Of a stretch of 64,000 nucleotides of DNA, positions 52,409 to 61,413 are shown in pieces. The stretch is taken from positions 186,001 through 250,000 of the forward strand of contig NZ_CABVGX010000001.1 of assembly GCF_902497625.1 (NCBI RefSeq), in the 5' to 3' direction. Position numbers and translations under genes: made by a program. Position 1 is the first letter of the stretch. Every line of letters begins with the position of its first letter. The notes beneath the pieces are model-generated. The model had not been told where the DNA came from and ran no database searches. It worked only from the letters and a program-made list of their open reading frames with translations. Source of the DNA: Pseudomonas fluorescens (lineage in GTDB: Bacteria > Pseudomonadota > Gammaproteobacteria > Pseudomonadales > Pseudomonadaceae).

Positions 52409-53754
52409 GGTCGCAAGGCCTCGGGAGCAATGTGGCGCAGGCCAATACCGCTGTAATGCAAGCCGGCCGCTGCTACGTGTTCAGGGTTGTAGAGGTTGCG
52501 GCCGTCGACGATGACCCTGGAGCGCAGCTTGCCGGCCAGCAGCTCGAAGTCGACTACGCGGAAGTTTTTCCACTCGGTGCAGATCACCAGCGCATCGGCG
52601 TCTTCCAGGGTGTCGTCGCGGGTCGCGCACAGGTGCAGGTCGTTGCGGTAGCCGTAAATGCGTCGGCATTCGGACATGGCTTCCGGGTCGTAGGCCTGCA
52701 CGCTCGCGCCTTCTGCCCACAACGCATCCATCAGGTAGCGGCTGGGCGCTTCGCGCATGTCATCAGTGTTGGGTTTGAACGCCAGGCCCCAGATCGCAAT
52801 GGATTTGCCGGCCAATCCTTCGGGGAACTGCGCCTTGAGTTTGCCGAAGAGAATGTGGCGCTGACTGTCGTTGACATCAGTCACGCTGCGCAGCAACCGC
52901 AGCGGCATGCCGTTGTGTTCGGCGGTGTGCAACAGCGCGCGCAGATCCTTGGGGAAGCACGAACCGCCAAAACCGCAGCCGGGGTAGATGAAGTGGTAGC
53001 CGATGCGCGGGTCCGAACCGATGCCTTTGCGCACCGCTTCGATGTCGGCGCCGAGCAGTTCGGTAAGGTTGGCCAGTTCGTTCATGAAGCTGATGCGCGT
53101 AGCAAGCATGGCATTGGCGGCGTACTTGGTCAGCTCGGCACTGCGGTTGTCCATGAACATCAGTTTTTCGCGGTTGCGGCAGAAAGGCGCGTAGAGCTCG
53201 GTCAACTGGTCGCGGGCCTGTTCGTCATCGGTGCCGACGATGATCCGGTCCGGGCGCATGCAATCGGCGAGGGCACTGCCTTCCTTGAGAAACTCCGGGT
53301 TGGAGACGACCCGCACCTTCAGGGATTTGCCGCGACGCTGCAGTTCTTCGCTGGCGGTGGCGGTGACCTGGTCCGCCGTGCCGACCGGTACGGTGGATTT
53401 GATGATCAGCGTGCGATCGGCCTCCATGTGGTTGGCGATCTGCCGGGCGACGTTGAGCACGTGGCTGAGGTCAGCGGAACCGTCTTCATCGGCCGGTGTG
53501 CCGACTGCGATGAAGATCAGCTCGGCGTGCTCGACGGCATCACTGGCCTGGGTAGTAAACATCAACCGGCCGGCCTTGATGTTTTCCTCCAGCGTGCCGG
53601 ACAGGCCCGGTTCACTGATAGGCGGTACTGCTTGTTGCAGTTGTTTGATCTTGTTGGGATCAATGTCGACACACAGGACACGATGTCCGACATCGGCCAG
53701 TGCCGCTGCTTGTATCAGGCCAACGTAGCCCGTACCAAATACGCTCACGTCCAT
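52405..53754 (-). CDS. ugd: UDP-glucose 6-dehydrogenase
   Basis: A 449-residue enzyme that oxidises UDP-glucose to UDP-glucuronate with two NAD+. The N-terminus VSVFGTGYVGLIQAAALADVGHRV is the NAD domain; the catalytic cysteine lies in YPGCGFGGSCFPKDLRAL. LAFKPNTDDMREAPS and the C-terminal UDP-binding domain (VQAYDPEAMSE) complete it. It is the first gene of the minus-strand operon, so its supply of uronic acid controls polymer synthesis. It lies 388 bases from the divergent phosphoethanolamine-transferase-like gene. Confidence 0.9.
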   Translation of the reverse strand: MDVSVFGTGYVGLIQAAALADVGHRVLCVDIDPNKIKQLQQAVPPISEPGLSGTLEENIKAGRLMFTTQASDAVEHAELIFIAVGTPADEDGSADLSHVLNVARQIANHMEADRTLIIKSTVPVGTADQVTATASEELQRRGKSLKVRVVSNPEFLKEGSALADCMRPDRIIVGTDDEQARDQLTELYAPFCRNREKLMFMDNRSAELTKYAANAMLATRISFMNELANLTELLGADIEAVRKGIGSDPRIGYHFIYPGCGFGGSCFPKDLRALLHTAEHNGMPLRLLRSVTDVNDSQRHILFGKLKAQFPEGLAGKSIAIWGLAFKPNTDDMREAPSRYLMDALWAEGASVQAYDPEAMSECRRIYGYRNDLHLCATRDDTLEDADALVICTEWKNFRVVDFELLAGKLRSRVIVDGRNLYNPEHVAAAGLHYSGIGLRHIAPEALRP

Positions 53755-54142
53755 ATTGGCGTGCCTCGTAAGACGGTGGAGAAATCAGAATTGGGACTGT
53801 CAAAAGGGGTATAGACCAGCCGCAGGAAAACGTGTCAGCAAAATGACATGTTCTAGTGTTACTTACGGGCGTGTTTAGACGGCGATTGGCCATCAAGTGC
53901 TTGCCAGTGCTGGATTTGCCGGATTTTTGAAGGATTTATATGAGTTTCAACAAAGCGATAAACGGTCATAGGCCCTGAAACCGGTGGCTTCAGGAGAATC
54001 AACTGTGTCAGATTTGAGTCAACATTTTTTTGACGCTTTTGCAAAATTTCTGACATTTCTTGCTCTTTAGTGGCCCGGTGCTAGTGTCAAAATCTGGCCG
54101 ACAAACTCCTGGCCTGTTGCGTCGACGGACTCCGGAAAGACT
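53755..54142. other. Divergent control region of the exopolysaccharide operon
   Basis: These 388 bases separate ugd from the divergent gene at 54143 and should hold promoters for both. The visible inverted repeat TGTCA-N6-TGACA (53833-53848) lies 79 bases upstream of the ugd start. I could not find a convincing AlgU or RpoN promoter. The half nearer 54143 is rich in T runs. Confidence 0.4.
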
Positions 54143-55840
54143 ATGATTCGATACCTCAAAGAGCTGTTTTTAGTTGTCTATTTAATCAAGTTTTATGACT
54201 ACTATTTTGAACGCTTGAGTGCCATGGGTATTGGCTTTCCGGTGCTGCTTTACGGCGGGATGTTCGTGCTGTTGACGGTGGCGCTGTTCATGACTGCATA
54301 CATTCGCCAGCCGCTGATTCGTTATGTGTTTGCCCTGACGATGTTCGTCTCGGCGGTGTTCTTTGACGTTTACACCCGCGTCACGGCCGATTACCTGACC
54401 TACAGCGCCTTCGTTTCGCTGGTGTATTCCGGCGGCTTTATCGAGGAAGCGGCGTACCAGTACCGCGGGGCGATTATCAGCGGGCTGCTCAGTGGCTTGC
54501 TGTTACTGTTCGGCATCGCGTTAAAACCGCGCAGACGCCCATCTGTGCCTGGCGGTTTGCTGGTGGCGGCGCCGGTGTTCGGTGTGGTGTTGCTCAGTGC
54601 CGTGTTGTTTGTGCGTGGCGGGGAGGGCGCGCGTGGCTTGCCGGTGATGTTCACGCCGCTGGCGTATCTGAATCTGTTTGCTTATGAATCGCTGCACAAC
54701 ACTGTCGGCCCGCGCGAGCCAGTCACCCTGGCCCGCGCTGATCGCCCGGTGGGCCATGACATCGTGCTCATCATCGATGAGAGCATCTCCGGCAATTACC
54801 TGGACATCAACGCGCCATTCGGGGTGCACAGCAACCTCAAGTCGCCACCGCCCGGGGTCGAGATTTTCAACTACGGCTATGCCGCATCGATTGCCAACTG
54901 CAGCGTCGACACCAATGTCACCCTGCGTTACGGCGGTACCCGCGCCGATTACGTGCGCATCAACAGCACTCTGCCGTCGATCTGGCAGTACGCCAAAAAA
55001 GCCGGGTTGAGCACTGTGTATATCGATGCGCAGACGACTGGCGGCCATCTGCAGAATCTGATGAAAGACAGCGAAAAAAATGACATCGACGAGTTTGTAC
55101 AGTTTGACCAGACCAGCGTGCTCGACCGCGACATGGCGGCGGCGGCGAAGCTGGTCAGTTTGATCAACGATGACCGTCCGCAGATGGTGGTGATCAACAA
55201 AGTGGGCGCGCATTTCCCGGTGCATGACAAGTTTCCGGATGCGTTCATGGCGTACCGCCCGACGCTGCCTCGCGGGCAGTTTGTGGAGGTGGCGGAAACC
55301 GGTAAACGCGAAGGTTTTGATGGCAAGCCGGATGACTGGTTGCTATATCGCAATGCCTACAAGAACACGCTGTTATGGAATGTCGGCGAGTTTTTCTCGC
55401 GACTGCTGGCGCAGGGGCATTTGAACAATGCCGTGGTGATTTACACCTCGGACCACGGCCAGGATTTGCATGAACGCGGTAATCCCGGGCTGAACACACA
55501 TTGCGGCGGCAACCCGGTGGAGGAGGAGGGCCTAGTGCCACTGTTGGTGATTCAGGGCAGTGGATTGACGACGCTGGACTGGCAGGCGCAGTTACCCGCC
55601 AACAAGGACCGCTCCAGCCACTACAATATTTTCCCGACCCTGCTGCAACTGATGGGCTACGACCTGGCCGGGATTGAATCGGTGTACGGCAAACCGCTGA
55701 CGGTGCCGACCGAAGACGAGTTCACTTTCAACTATCGCTTCAATGCGAGACTTGGGGCCAAGCCGGAGTGGAAGCACATCGACCTGAACAGGATCGTCAC
55801 CCCAACCAAGGCGCCTGCGGATGTGGCGGTGGGGCAGTGA
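54143..55840 (+). CDS. Phosphoethanolamine-transferase-like sulfatase-family enzyme
   Basis: A 565-residue inner-membrane protein. About five hydrophobic segments occupy residues 1-155, and a periplasmic alkaline-phosphatase-fold domain follows. Motifs include DIVLIIDESISGNYLDI (metal site), ASIANCSVDTNVTLRYGGTRADY (a possible nucleophile Ser/Thr region) and VVIYTSDHGQDLHERG. LNTHCGGNPVEEEGLVPLLVI carries the histidine of EptA/OpgE-type enzymes. Such enzymes add phosphoethanolamine to lipid A or glucans. GGAAAG lies before the ATG. It is divergent from the polysaccharide operon and may act on an envelope glycan; the acceptor is not predictable. Confidence 0.8.
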   Translation: MIRYLKELFLVVYLIKFYDYYFERLSAMGIGFPVLLYGGMFVLLTVALFMTAYIRQPLIRYVFALTMFVSAVFFDVYTRVTADYLTYSAFVSLVYSGGFIEEAAYQYRGAIISGLLSGLLLLFGIALKPRRRPSVPGGLLVAAPVFGVVLLSAVLFVRGGEGARGLPVMFTPLAYLNLFAYESLHNTVGPREPVTLARADRPVGHDIVLIIDESISGNYLDINAPFGVHSNLKSPPPGVEIFNYGYAASIANCSVDTNVTLRYGGTRADYVRINSTLPSIWQYAKKAGLSTVYIDAQTTGGHLQNLMKDSEKNDIDEFVQFDQTSVLDRDMAAAAKLVSLINDDRPQMVVINKVGAHFPVHDKFPDAFMAYRPTLPRGQFVEVAETGKREGFDGKPDDWLLYRNAYKNTLLWNVGEFFSRLLAQGHLNNAVVIYTSDHGQDLHERGNPGLNTHCGGNPVEEEGLVPLLVIQGSGLTTLDWQAQLPANKDRSSHYNIFPTLLQLMGYDLAGIESVYGKPLTVPTEDEFTFNYRFNARLGAKPEWKHIDLNRIVTPTKAPADVAVGQ

Positions 55841-55940
55841 AGTCTGCTTAACCTGAGCAGCCCCTGCACGCGAAGAACGATCACTCGTGCATGCTGCCTT
55901 CCGCTATCCTAGGCCCACTGCATCCAGCGAGCCTTTCCCC

Positions 55941-56609
55941 ATGCTTCAGGTCCAAGGCGTCTTTAAGAGCTATGCCACTCCCCAAGGCCCGTTGCCTGTA
56001 TTGCAAGGCATCGACCTCACCCTCAAACCCGGCAGCAGCCTCGCGTTGATGGGCGAATCCGGCAGTGGCAAAAGCACCCTGCTGCATCTCGTCGCCGGGC
56101 TCGACAAAGTCGATCGTGGCAGCATCCGCAGCGGCGAGTTTCACCTTGAACACATGAACGAAGCTCAACTGGCCAACTGGCGCCGCACGGAAATTGGCTT
56201 GGTATTCCAGCAATTCAACCTCATCGGCAGTCTGCGCGTCGCCGACAACCTGGCGTTTCAGGCGCGTCTCGCCGGCCGCCATGATCGGCAGTGGCAAGCG
56301 CATCTGGTGCAGCGTTTGGGCCTGGGGGATTTACTTGAGCGTTATCCCGAGCAGCTTTCCGGCGGCCAGCAACAGCGCGTCGCACTGGGGCGGGCATTGG
56401 CGGCCAGACCCAGACTGCTGCTGGCCGATGAACCTACCGGCAGCCTTGATGAAAGCACCAGCGACGAGGTACTGAAGTTGCTCCTGGAGTTGCTCGACGA
56501 TAGTCCGACCACTCTGTTAATGGTCACCCACAGCCACAGAGTGGCCGCGCGCCTGGCAGATAAAGTGGTGCTGCACCGTGGCCGTCTGGCCAACGCAGAC
56601 GAGCACTGA
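55941..56609 (+). CDS. ABC transporter ATP-binding protein (MacB/LolD type)
   Basis: A 222-residue ATPase. Walker A is GESGSGKST, the signature LSGGQQQRVALGRALAARP, and Walker B LLLADEPTGSLDE with the MacB/LolD-type TGSLD. The N-terminus MLQVQGVFKSYATPQG starts the domain; I used the ATG at 55941. It precedes the permease gene by one base and belongs to the MacB/LolD branch that serves efflux or envelope processes, not import. The AttH-like lipoprotein behind it points to an AttEFGH-like system. Confidence 0.88.
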   Translation: MLQVQGVFKSYATPQGPLPVLQGIDLTLKPGSSLALMGESGSGKSTLLHLVAGLDKVDRGSIRSGEFHLEHMNEAQLANWRRTEIGLVFQQFNLIGSLRVADNLAFQARLAGRHDRQWQAHLVQRLGLGDLLERYPEQLSGGQQQRVALGRALAARPRLLLADEPTGSLDESTSDEVLKLLLELLDDSPTTLLMVTHSHRVAARLADKVVLHRGRLANADEH

Positions 56610-56610
56610 C

Positions 56611-59082
56611 GTGCGAGTTTTTCGCGAGACCTTGAGGGCTCTACTCAGCCACTGGCGCCAGCACCCGGTGCAATTTTTCAGCGTGCTGACCGGGCTGTGG
56701 CTCGCCACCAGCCTGTTGACCGGCGTGCAGGCATTGAACAGTCAGGCGCGGGAAAGCTACGCCCGGGCCAGTCAGCTGATTGGCGGCGAACCCCAGGCCA
56801 GCCTCACCACGCCAGACGGCGCAATTTTTCCTCAGCAACTGTTTGTCGACCTGCGCCGCGCCGGTTGGCCAGTGTCGCCAGTGTTGCAAGGCCGGGTCAC
56901 GCTCCAGGGCCAGCAAGCGCAACGCTTGCAGCTGATGGGCATCGAACCGGTGTCGTTGCCGCCAGGTACCGCAGTGGCCGGCCAGGCCTTACCGATCGAC
57001 CAGATTGTCGAGTTCTTCACGCCGCCGGGCAGCACCTGGATTTCGCCGCAGACGCTGCAATCCCTGGGCTTGAGTGAAGGCGACCAGCCGCTGAATTCCA
57101 ACGGTGTGAAGCTGCCACCGCTGCGCAGCCAGAGCGACATGGCGCCGGGCATGTTGTTGGTGGACATCGGCTTCGCCCAACAGATTCTGGGCCTGCCGGA
57201 TCAGCTCTCGCGCCTGCTGTTGCCGAAAGATTTCAGCGCGCCCTTGCCCGATCAATTCAAGGGCGTGCTGCAACTCAAAACCAGCGACGAAGAAAACAAT
57301 CTTGCACGCCTGACCGAAAGCTTCCACCTGAACCTGGACGCCTTGGGTTTCCTTTCTTTCGTAGTTGGCCTGTTCATCGTCCACGCCGCGATCGGTCTGG
57401 CGCTGGAACAGCGCCGCGGCCTACTGCGAACCCTGCGTGCCTGCGGCGTGAGCGCGCGAATGCTGATCACTTGTCTGGTCGTTGAGCTGGGCGCATTGGC
57501 ACTGATCGGAGGCTTGTTCGGTGTCGTCAGCGGCTACCTGCTCGCCGGCGTGCTGTTGCCGGATATCGCCGCCAGCCTGCGGGGTTTGTACGGCGCCGAA
57601 GTAGCGGGGCAGTTGCACCTCAGTGTCGGGTGGTGGCTGAGCGGCATTGGCCTGAGTCTGCTTGGCGCATTGCTGGCCGGCGCCAACAGCCTGCTGCGCG
57701 CGGCGCGCTTGCCGTTGCTCGCACTGGCCGATCCGCAAGCCTGGCATCAGGCCCACGCGCGGTGGCTGCGTCGACAAGGCTGGGTTGCCGCAACGGCGGG
57801 TACGATTGCATTGTGGGCATGGGTTTTTGGCGACAGCCTTGCTGCCGGTTTCGTGCTGATGGCGGCGCTGTTGATCGGCGCCGCGCTGGCGTTGCCGGTG
57901 CTGCTCAGTGGGGTGCTACGGCTGATTCTGCGGCGCAGTCGCTCGGTGCTCGGCCAATGGTTTCTCGCCGATTGCCGACAGCAATTGCCTGCTCTGAGTC
58001 TCGCCTTGATGGCGCTCCTGCTGGCTATGGCCGCCAACATTGGCGCCGGCAGCATGACCGCCGGTTTCCGCGAAACCTTCAACGACTGGCTGGAACAGCG
58101 ATTGACCGCCGAGCTCTACCTCAACCCGCAAAACCCGACTCAGGCCAGCGAAATGCAACGCTGGCTGCAACAACAACCGCAGGTCACCGCCGTGCTGCCC
58201 AACTGGCAAGTGTCGGTTCAATTGCAGGGTTGGCCGGCGGAAGTGTTCGGCGTGATCAATCATCCAACCTATCGACAGCATTGGCCACTGCTCGAAGCGC
58301 TGGGCGAAGATCCATGGGACCGCTTGGCGAAAGAGGACACGCTGATGCTCAGCGAGCAACTGGCGCGGCGCCTGAAGGTAAGGTTGGGCGATCACCTGAG
58401 CATTCCCACCGCTGGCGGCACGTGGGCGCCGCAGGTCATCGGGATCTACGCCGACTACGGCAATCCCAAAGGTCATGTCCTGGTCAACATCGAGCACCTG
58501 CTGCGCGGCTGGCCGCAGCTGACGCCCAACCGTTTCAACCTTCGAATCGAGCCGGCGTTGATTCCCGAGTTTTTGAGTGCACTGGATTCACGCTTCGCGC
58601 TCGAAGACAGCCGCATAGTTGATCAAGCGCGGCTCAAGGGCTGGTCCACGCAAGTGTTCGAACGCACCTTCGCAGCCACCTCCGCACTCAACAGCCTGAC
58701 GCTCGCCGTCGCGGGCGTGGCCTTGTTCATCAGCCTGCTGACCCAGAGTCAGAGTCGCCTCGGGCAACTCGCCCCGTTGTGGGCGTTGGGCGTAACGCGT
58801 CGGCAATTGATGCTGCTCAACCTGGGACAGACATGGTTGCTGGCAGTGCTGACGCTGGTGCTGGCGTTGCCTTTGGGTATCGCGCTGGCATGGTGCCTGG
58901 ACACCGTGATCAACGTTCAGGCCTTCGGTTGGCGCCTGCCCCTGCGCGTGTTCCCGCTGCAACTGCTGCAGCTGATGGGGCTGGCGTTGTTGGCGACATT
59001 GCTGGCATCCGCGTGGCCGTTGTACTCGTTGTATCGCACGCAGCCGGCAGATCTGCTCAGGACGTTTGCCCATGATGATTAG
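56611..59082 (+). CDS. FtsX-like ABC permease
   Basis: An 823-residue membrane protein starting at GTG directly after the ATPase stop. Two FtsX/MacB-like domains are visible, each with membrane helices (for example LDALGFLSFVVGLFIVHAAIGLALEQRRGLLRTLRACG and LTLAVAGVALFISLLTQSQSRL) and periplasmic loops between. The hydrophobic helix layout (about 8-10) and AxGLRRxxL-like sequence LAPLWALGVTRRQLMLLN fit the family. It partners the ATPase upstream. Its end overlaps the AttH-like start by 11 bases. Confidence 0.85.
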   Translation: MRVFRETLRALLSHWRQHPVQFFSVLTGLWLATSLLTGVQALNSQARESYARASQLIGGEPQASLTTPDGAIFPQQLFVDLRRAGWPVSPVLQGRVTLQGQQAQRLQLMGIEPVSLPPGTAVAGQALPIDQIVEFFTPPGSTWISPQTLQSLGLSEGDQPLNSNGVKLPPLRSQSDMAPGMLLVDIGFAQQILGLPDQLSRLLLPKDFSAPLPDQFKGVLQLKTSDEENNLARLTESFHLNLDALGFLSFVVGLFIVHAAIGLALEQRRGLLRTLRACGVSARMLITCLVVELGALALIGGLFGVVSGYLLAGVLLPDIAASLRGLYGAEVAGQLHLSVGWWLSGIGLSLLGALLAGANSLLRAARLPLLALADPQAWHQAHARWLRRQGWVAATAGTIALWAWVFGDSLAAGFVLMAALLIGAALALPVLLSGVLRLILRRSRSVLGQWFLADCRQQLPALSLALMALLLAMAANIGAGSMTAGFRETFNDWLEQRLTAELYLNPQNPTQASEMQRWLQQQPQVTAVLPNWQVSVQLQGWPAEVFGVINHPTYRQHWPLLEALGEDPWDRLAKEDTLMLSEQLARRLKVRLGDHLSIPTAGGTWAPQVIGIYADYGNPKGHVLVNIEHLLRGWPQLTPNRFNLRIEPALIPEFLSALDSRFALEDSRIVDQARLKGWSTQVFERTFAATSALNSLTLAVAGVALFISLLTQSQSRLGQLAPLWALGVTRRQLMLLNLGQTWLLAVLTLVLALPLGIALAWCLDTVINVQAFGWRLPLRVFPLQLLQLMGLALLATLLASAWPLYSLYRTQPADLLRTFAHDD

Positions 59083-60139
59083 ATGTTTAGTGCTACTGCT
59101 GGCGCTGCTGTTGAGCGCATGCGATGACTCGGCGCCGGTTGAAAAGGGCTTTGCAGGTCTGGGCGGCGAAGCGGCTGCGTTTACGCCGGTGGTGCCTGGA
59201 CGGGTTTTCAGTTTCCCGGCGGATCACGGGCCGCACGATGGTTTTCGCATAGAATGGTGGTATGTCACTGCCAACCTCAAAGACAATCAGGGTCGCGAAT
59301 TCGGAGTGCAATGGACGCTGTTCCGCAGCGCCTTGAAAGCAACGCCCCAAGTGCCAGGCTGGGGTAATCAAGTGATCTGGCTGGGGCACGCGGCCGTGAC
59401 GTCGGCGACGGCACACCATGCCGCTGAACGCTACGCCCGTGGCGGCGTCGGGCAGGCCGGGGTGAGCCTGGGATCGTTCAATGCGTGGATCGATGATTGG
59501 CAGTTCAGCAGCCAGGGTTCAGACAGCTTGTCCGATCTGCACCTCAGCGCCCGCGACAAGGAGTTCAGCTACCGACTGCACCTGACAGCTTCCCGCCCGC
59601 TGGTGTTGCAGGGCGATAACGGTTTCAGTCAGAAATCCGAGCAAGGGCAGGCGTCGTATTATTACAGTCAGCCGTTTTTTCAGGCTTCAGGCACCGTCGA
59701 AATTGACGGCACGGCTTACCAGGTCAGCGGCCGGGCATGGCTTGACCGCGAATGGAGCAGTCAGCCCCTCACCGAAAATCAGACGGGCTGGGACTGGTTC
59801 TCCCTGCACCTGGACGGCGGCGAGGAAGTCATGCTGTACCGCATGCGCCACAAGAAGGGCGAACCCTACCTCACTGGCACCTGGATCGATGCTTTGGGCC
59901 AGACTCAAACATTGCACGCCAGCGACATCAGCCTCATCCCGCAGACCACGGCGCAGGTCGCTGGACGTTCGATGCCCGTACGCTGGTCGGTGAAAATTCC
60001 CGGCAAACAACTCGACATCAGCGTGGATGCGCTCAACCCCAATGCGTGGATGGACTTGCGCATTCCGTACTGGGAAGGCCCCGTGCGCCTGAGTGGTAGC
60101 CACGCAGGGCAGGGCTATCTGGAAATGACTGGCTACTGA
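59072..60139 (+). CDS. AttH/CrtC-like lipoprotein
   Basis: A 355-residue protein with a lipobox (LLLALLLSAC, cysteine near residue 17) and a lipocalin-like carotenoid-1,2-hydratase/AttH domain. Typical motifs are FSFPADHGPHDGFRIEWWYVTANL, FGVQWTLFRS and SGRAWLDREWSSQPL, and a second WDWFSLHLDGGEEVMLYRMR follows. Such proteins occur with MacB-type ABC transporters in AttEFGH operons; the activity is unknown, with a lipid-like ligand inferred. I used the ATG at 59072; a second ATG is next to it. It should be periplasm-facing. Confidence 0.82.
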   Translation: MMIRCLVLLLALLLSACDDSAPVEKGFAGLGGEAAAFTPVVPGRVFSFPADHGPHDGFRIEWWYVTANLKDNQGREFGVQWTLFRSALKATPQVPGWGNQVIWLGHAAVTSATAHHAAERYARGGVGQAGVSLGSFNAWIDDWQFSSQGSDSLSDLHLSARDKEFSYRLHLTASRPLVLQGDNGFSQKSEQGQASYYYSQPFFQASGTVEIDGTAYQVSGRAWLDREWSSQPLTENQTGWDWFSLHLDGGEEVMLYRMRHKKGEPYLTGTWIDALGQTQTLHASDISLIPQTTAQVAGRSMPVRWSVKIPGKQLDISVDALNPNAWMDLRIPYWEGPVRLSGSHAGQGYLEMTGY

Positions 60140-60200
60140 ATCGGAACTCTCGGCCGTGCGGCGTCCTCCTAAGTGAAGAAGCCCGTACACAGGAGTTCGC

Positions 60201-60443
60201 ATGAGCGACGATCTCAAACCACCTGATCTTGCCTCCTGGCAACGTCTGTTTGACGACACAGCGTATTGGCAGCAATCGCCCGACTCACACTTCGCCGAAC
60301 TGCTGCGAGTAGCCGACGACTTGTTGGGGCAGGGCGCCATTGACCTCGTGCAATGGCAGACGCTCAAAGCCAAGGCTGAGCAATCGCACAAAAACTCGCC
60401 CGCCGAGAACGTCGCCCACGAGGTCGACGATCCTGAAACCTGA
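60201..60443 (+). CDS. Small hypothetical protein
   Basis: An 80-residue acidic protein (MSDDLKPPDLASWQRLFDD ... HEVDDPET) with helical segments and no signal peptide. AGGAG lies 6 bases before the ATG. It follows the AttH-like gene by 61 bases on the same strand and precedes another very small gene by 11 bases. I do not recognise a domain. Confidence 0.6.
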   Translation: MSDDLKPPDLASWQRLFDDTAYWQQSPDSHFAELLRVADDLLGQGAIDLVQWQTLKAKAEQSHKNSPAENVAHEVDDPET

Positions 60444-60454
60444 GGTTAATGATC

Positions 60455-60628
60455 ATGAGCGGCAAATCGAAAGACACTACCCAGAATCCTGAAGAACCGT
60501 ATCCACCGGGAGAGGTGGAGCGGGACAACGACGCGTTGAGACCGACCGATCCGACTCGGCGCAAAGAAAACGGCAAGGGGACTGAAAGCGGCGAATCGAC
60601 TGCGCAGGAAACTGCGGATAAATCGTGA
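60455..60628 (+). CDS. Very small polar protein
   Basis: A 57-residue protein (MSGKSKDTTQNPEEPYPPGE ... AQETADKS) that is almost all polar and probably disordered. GAGG lies 9 bases before the ATG at 60455; an earlier ATG (60449) is too close to it. The frame ends at 60628, and the DJ-1/PfpI gene begins 55 bases later. It may be a stress-related hydrophilic protein; this is only a guess from composition. Confidence 0.55.
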   Translation: MSGKSKDTTQNPEEPYPPGEVERDNDALRPTDPTRRKENGKGTESGESTAQETADKS

Positions 60629-60683
60629 ATCCTGCAAAACAGCGCCACGCTGACTCAACCCCTATCAACTCAAGGAGCGCGAC

Positions 60684-61361
60684 ATGAAAATCCTGATGGT
60701 CTTGACCTCCCACGATCAGTTGGGCGACACGGGTAAGAAAACCGGATTCTGGCTGGAAGAGTTCGCCGCACCGTATTTCGCTTTCAAGGATGCCGGGGCC
60801 CAATTGACCCTGGTTTCACCCAAGGGCGGCCAACCGCCGCTTGACCCGAAAAGCGATGAGCCGGATGCGCAAACTGCATCGACCGATCGTTTCCGCCAGG
60901 ACTCCGCCGCTCAGGCGGCATTGGCTTCCACCGGTTTACTGAGCAGCGTGCGCGCGGATGACTACGATGCGGTGTTCTACCCGGGTGGTCACGGCCCCTT
61001 GTGGGATCTGGCCGAGGACCCTGTCTCGATCGCATTGATCGGGGCGTTTTTTCAGGCCGCAAAACCCGTGGCGGCGGTCTGTCATGCTCCGGGCGTTCTG
61101 CGTCACGTCAAAGACGCAGAAGGTCAGCCTTTGGTTAAAGGCAAGCGGGTGACGGGCTTCACCAACAGTGAAGAAGAGGCGGTACAGTTGACCGATGTCG
61201 TGCCATTCCTGGTCGAGGACATGCTGAAGGAGAAGGGTGGCAATTACTCCAAGGACGCTGATTGGGCGAGCTATGTAGTGACCGACGGCCTGCTGATCAC
61301 CGGGCAGAATCCGGCGTCGTCGGAGGCTGCGGCGCAAGCATTGCTGGCAAAACTGAAGTAG
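60684..61361 (+). CDS. DJ-1/PfpI-family protein
   Basis: A 225-residue type 1 glutamine-amidotransferase-like protein, of the Hsp31/YajL group in size. The catalytic nucleophile is in VCHAPGVL (about residue 134), following DAVFYPGGHGPLWDL. The KILMVLTSHDQLGDTGKKTGFWLEEFAAPYFAF start is typical. It is expected to act as a glyoxalase III or protein deglycase. AAGGAG lies before the ATG. No other amidotransferase partner is present. Confidence 0.88.
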   Translation: MKILMVLTSHDQLGDTGKKTGFWLEEFAAPYFAFKDAGAQLTLVSPKGGQPPLDPKSDEPDAQTASTDRFRQDSAAQAALASTGLLSSVRADDYDAVFYPGGHGPLWDLAEDPVSIALIGAFFQAAKPVAAVCHAPGVLRHVKDAEGQPLVKGKRVTGFTNSEEEAVQLTDVVPFLVEDMLKEKGGNYSKDADWASYVVTDGLLITGQNPASSEAAAQALLAKLK

Positions 61362-61370
61362 CCCTGCCCC

Positions 61371-61402
61371 TGTAGCAGCTGGCGCAGCCTGCGTCAGCCG
61401 CT
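61371..61402. repeat. REP-like hairpin
   Basis: A hairpin with arms GCTGGCGCA and TGCGTCAGC (one G-T pair) flanked by TGTAGCAGC, matching the common P. fluorescens REP style. It lies between the convergent DJ-1 and hglS genes. Confidence 0.6.
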
Positions 61403-61413
61403 GCAAGTGTCCA

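Noticed and set aside
52432..53814. Long open frame on the strand opposite ugd.
   Set aside because: ugd is a clear dehydrogenase with all motifs on the other strand. The opposite frame exists because G+C-rich codons leave few stops, and its composition is not protein-like.
53755..54142. AlgU or RpoN promoter for the polysaccharide operon.
   Set aside because: No GAACTT-TCTGA pair or GG-N10-GC arrangement with good spacing was found on the minus strand.
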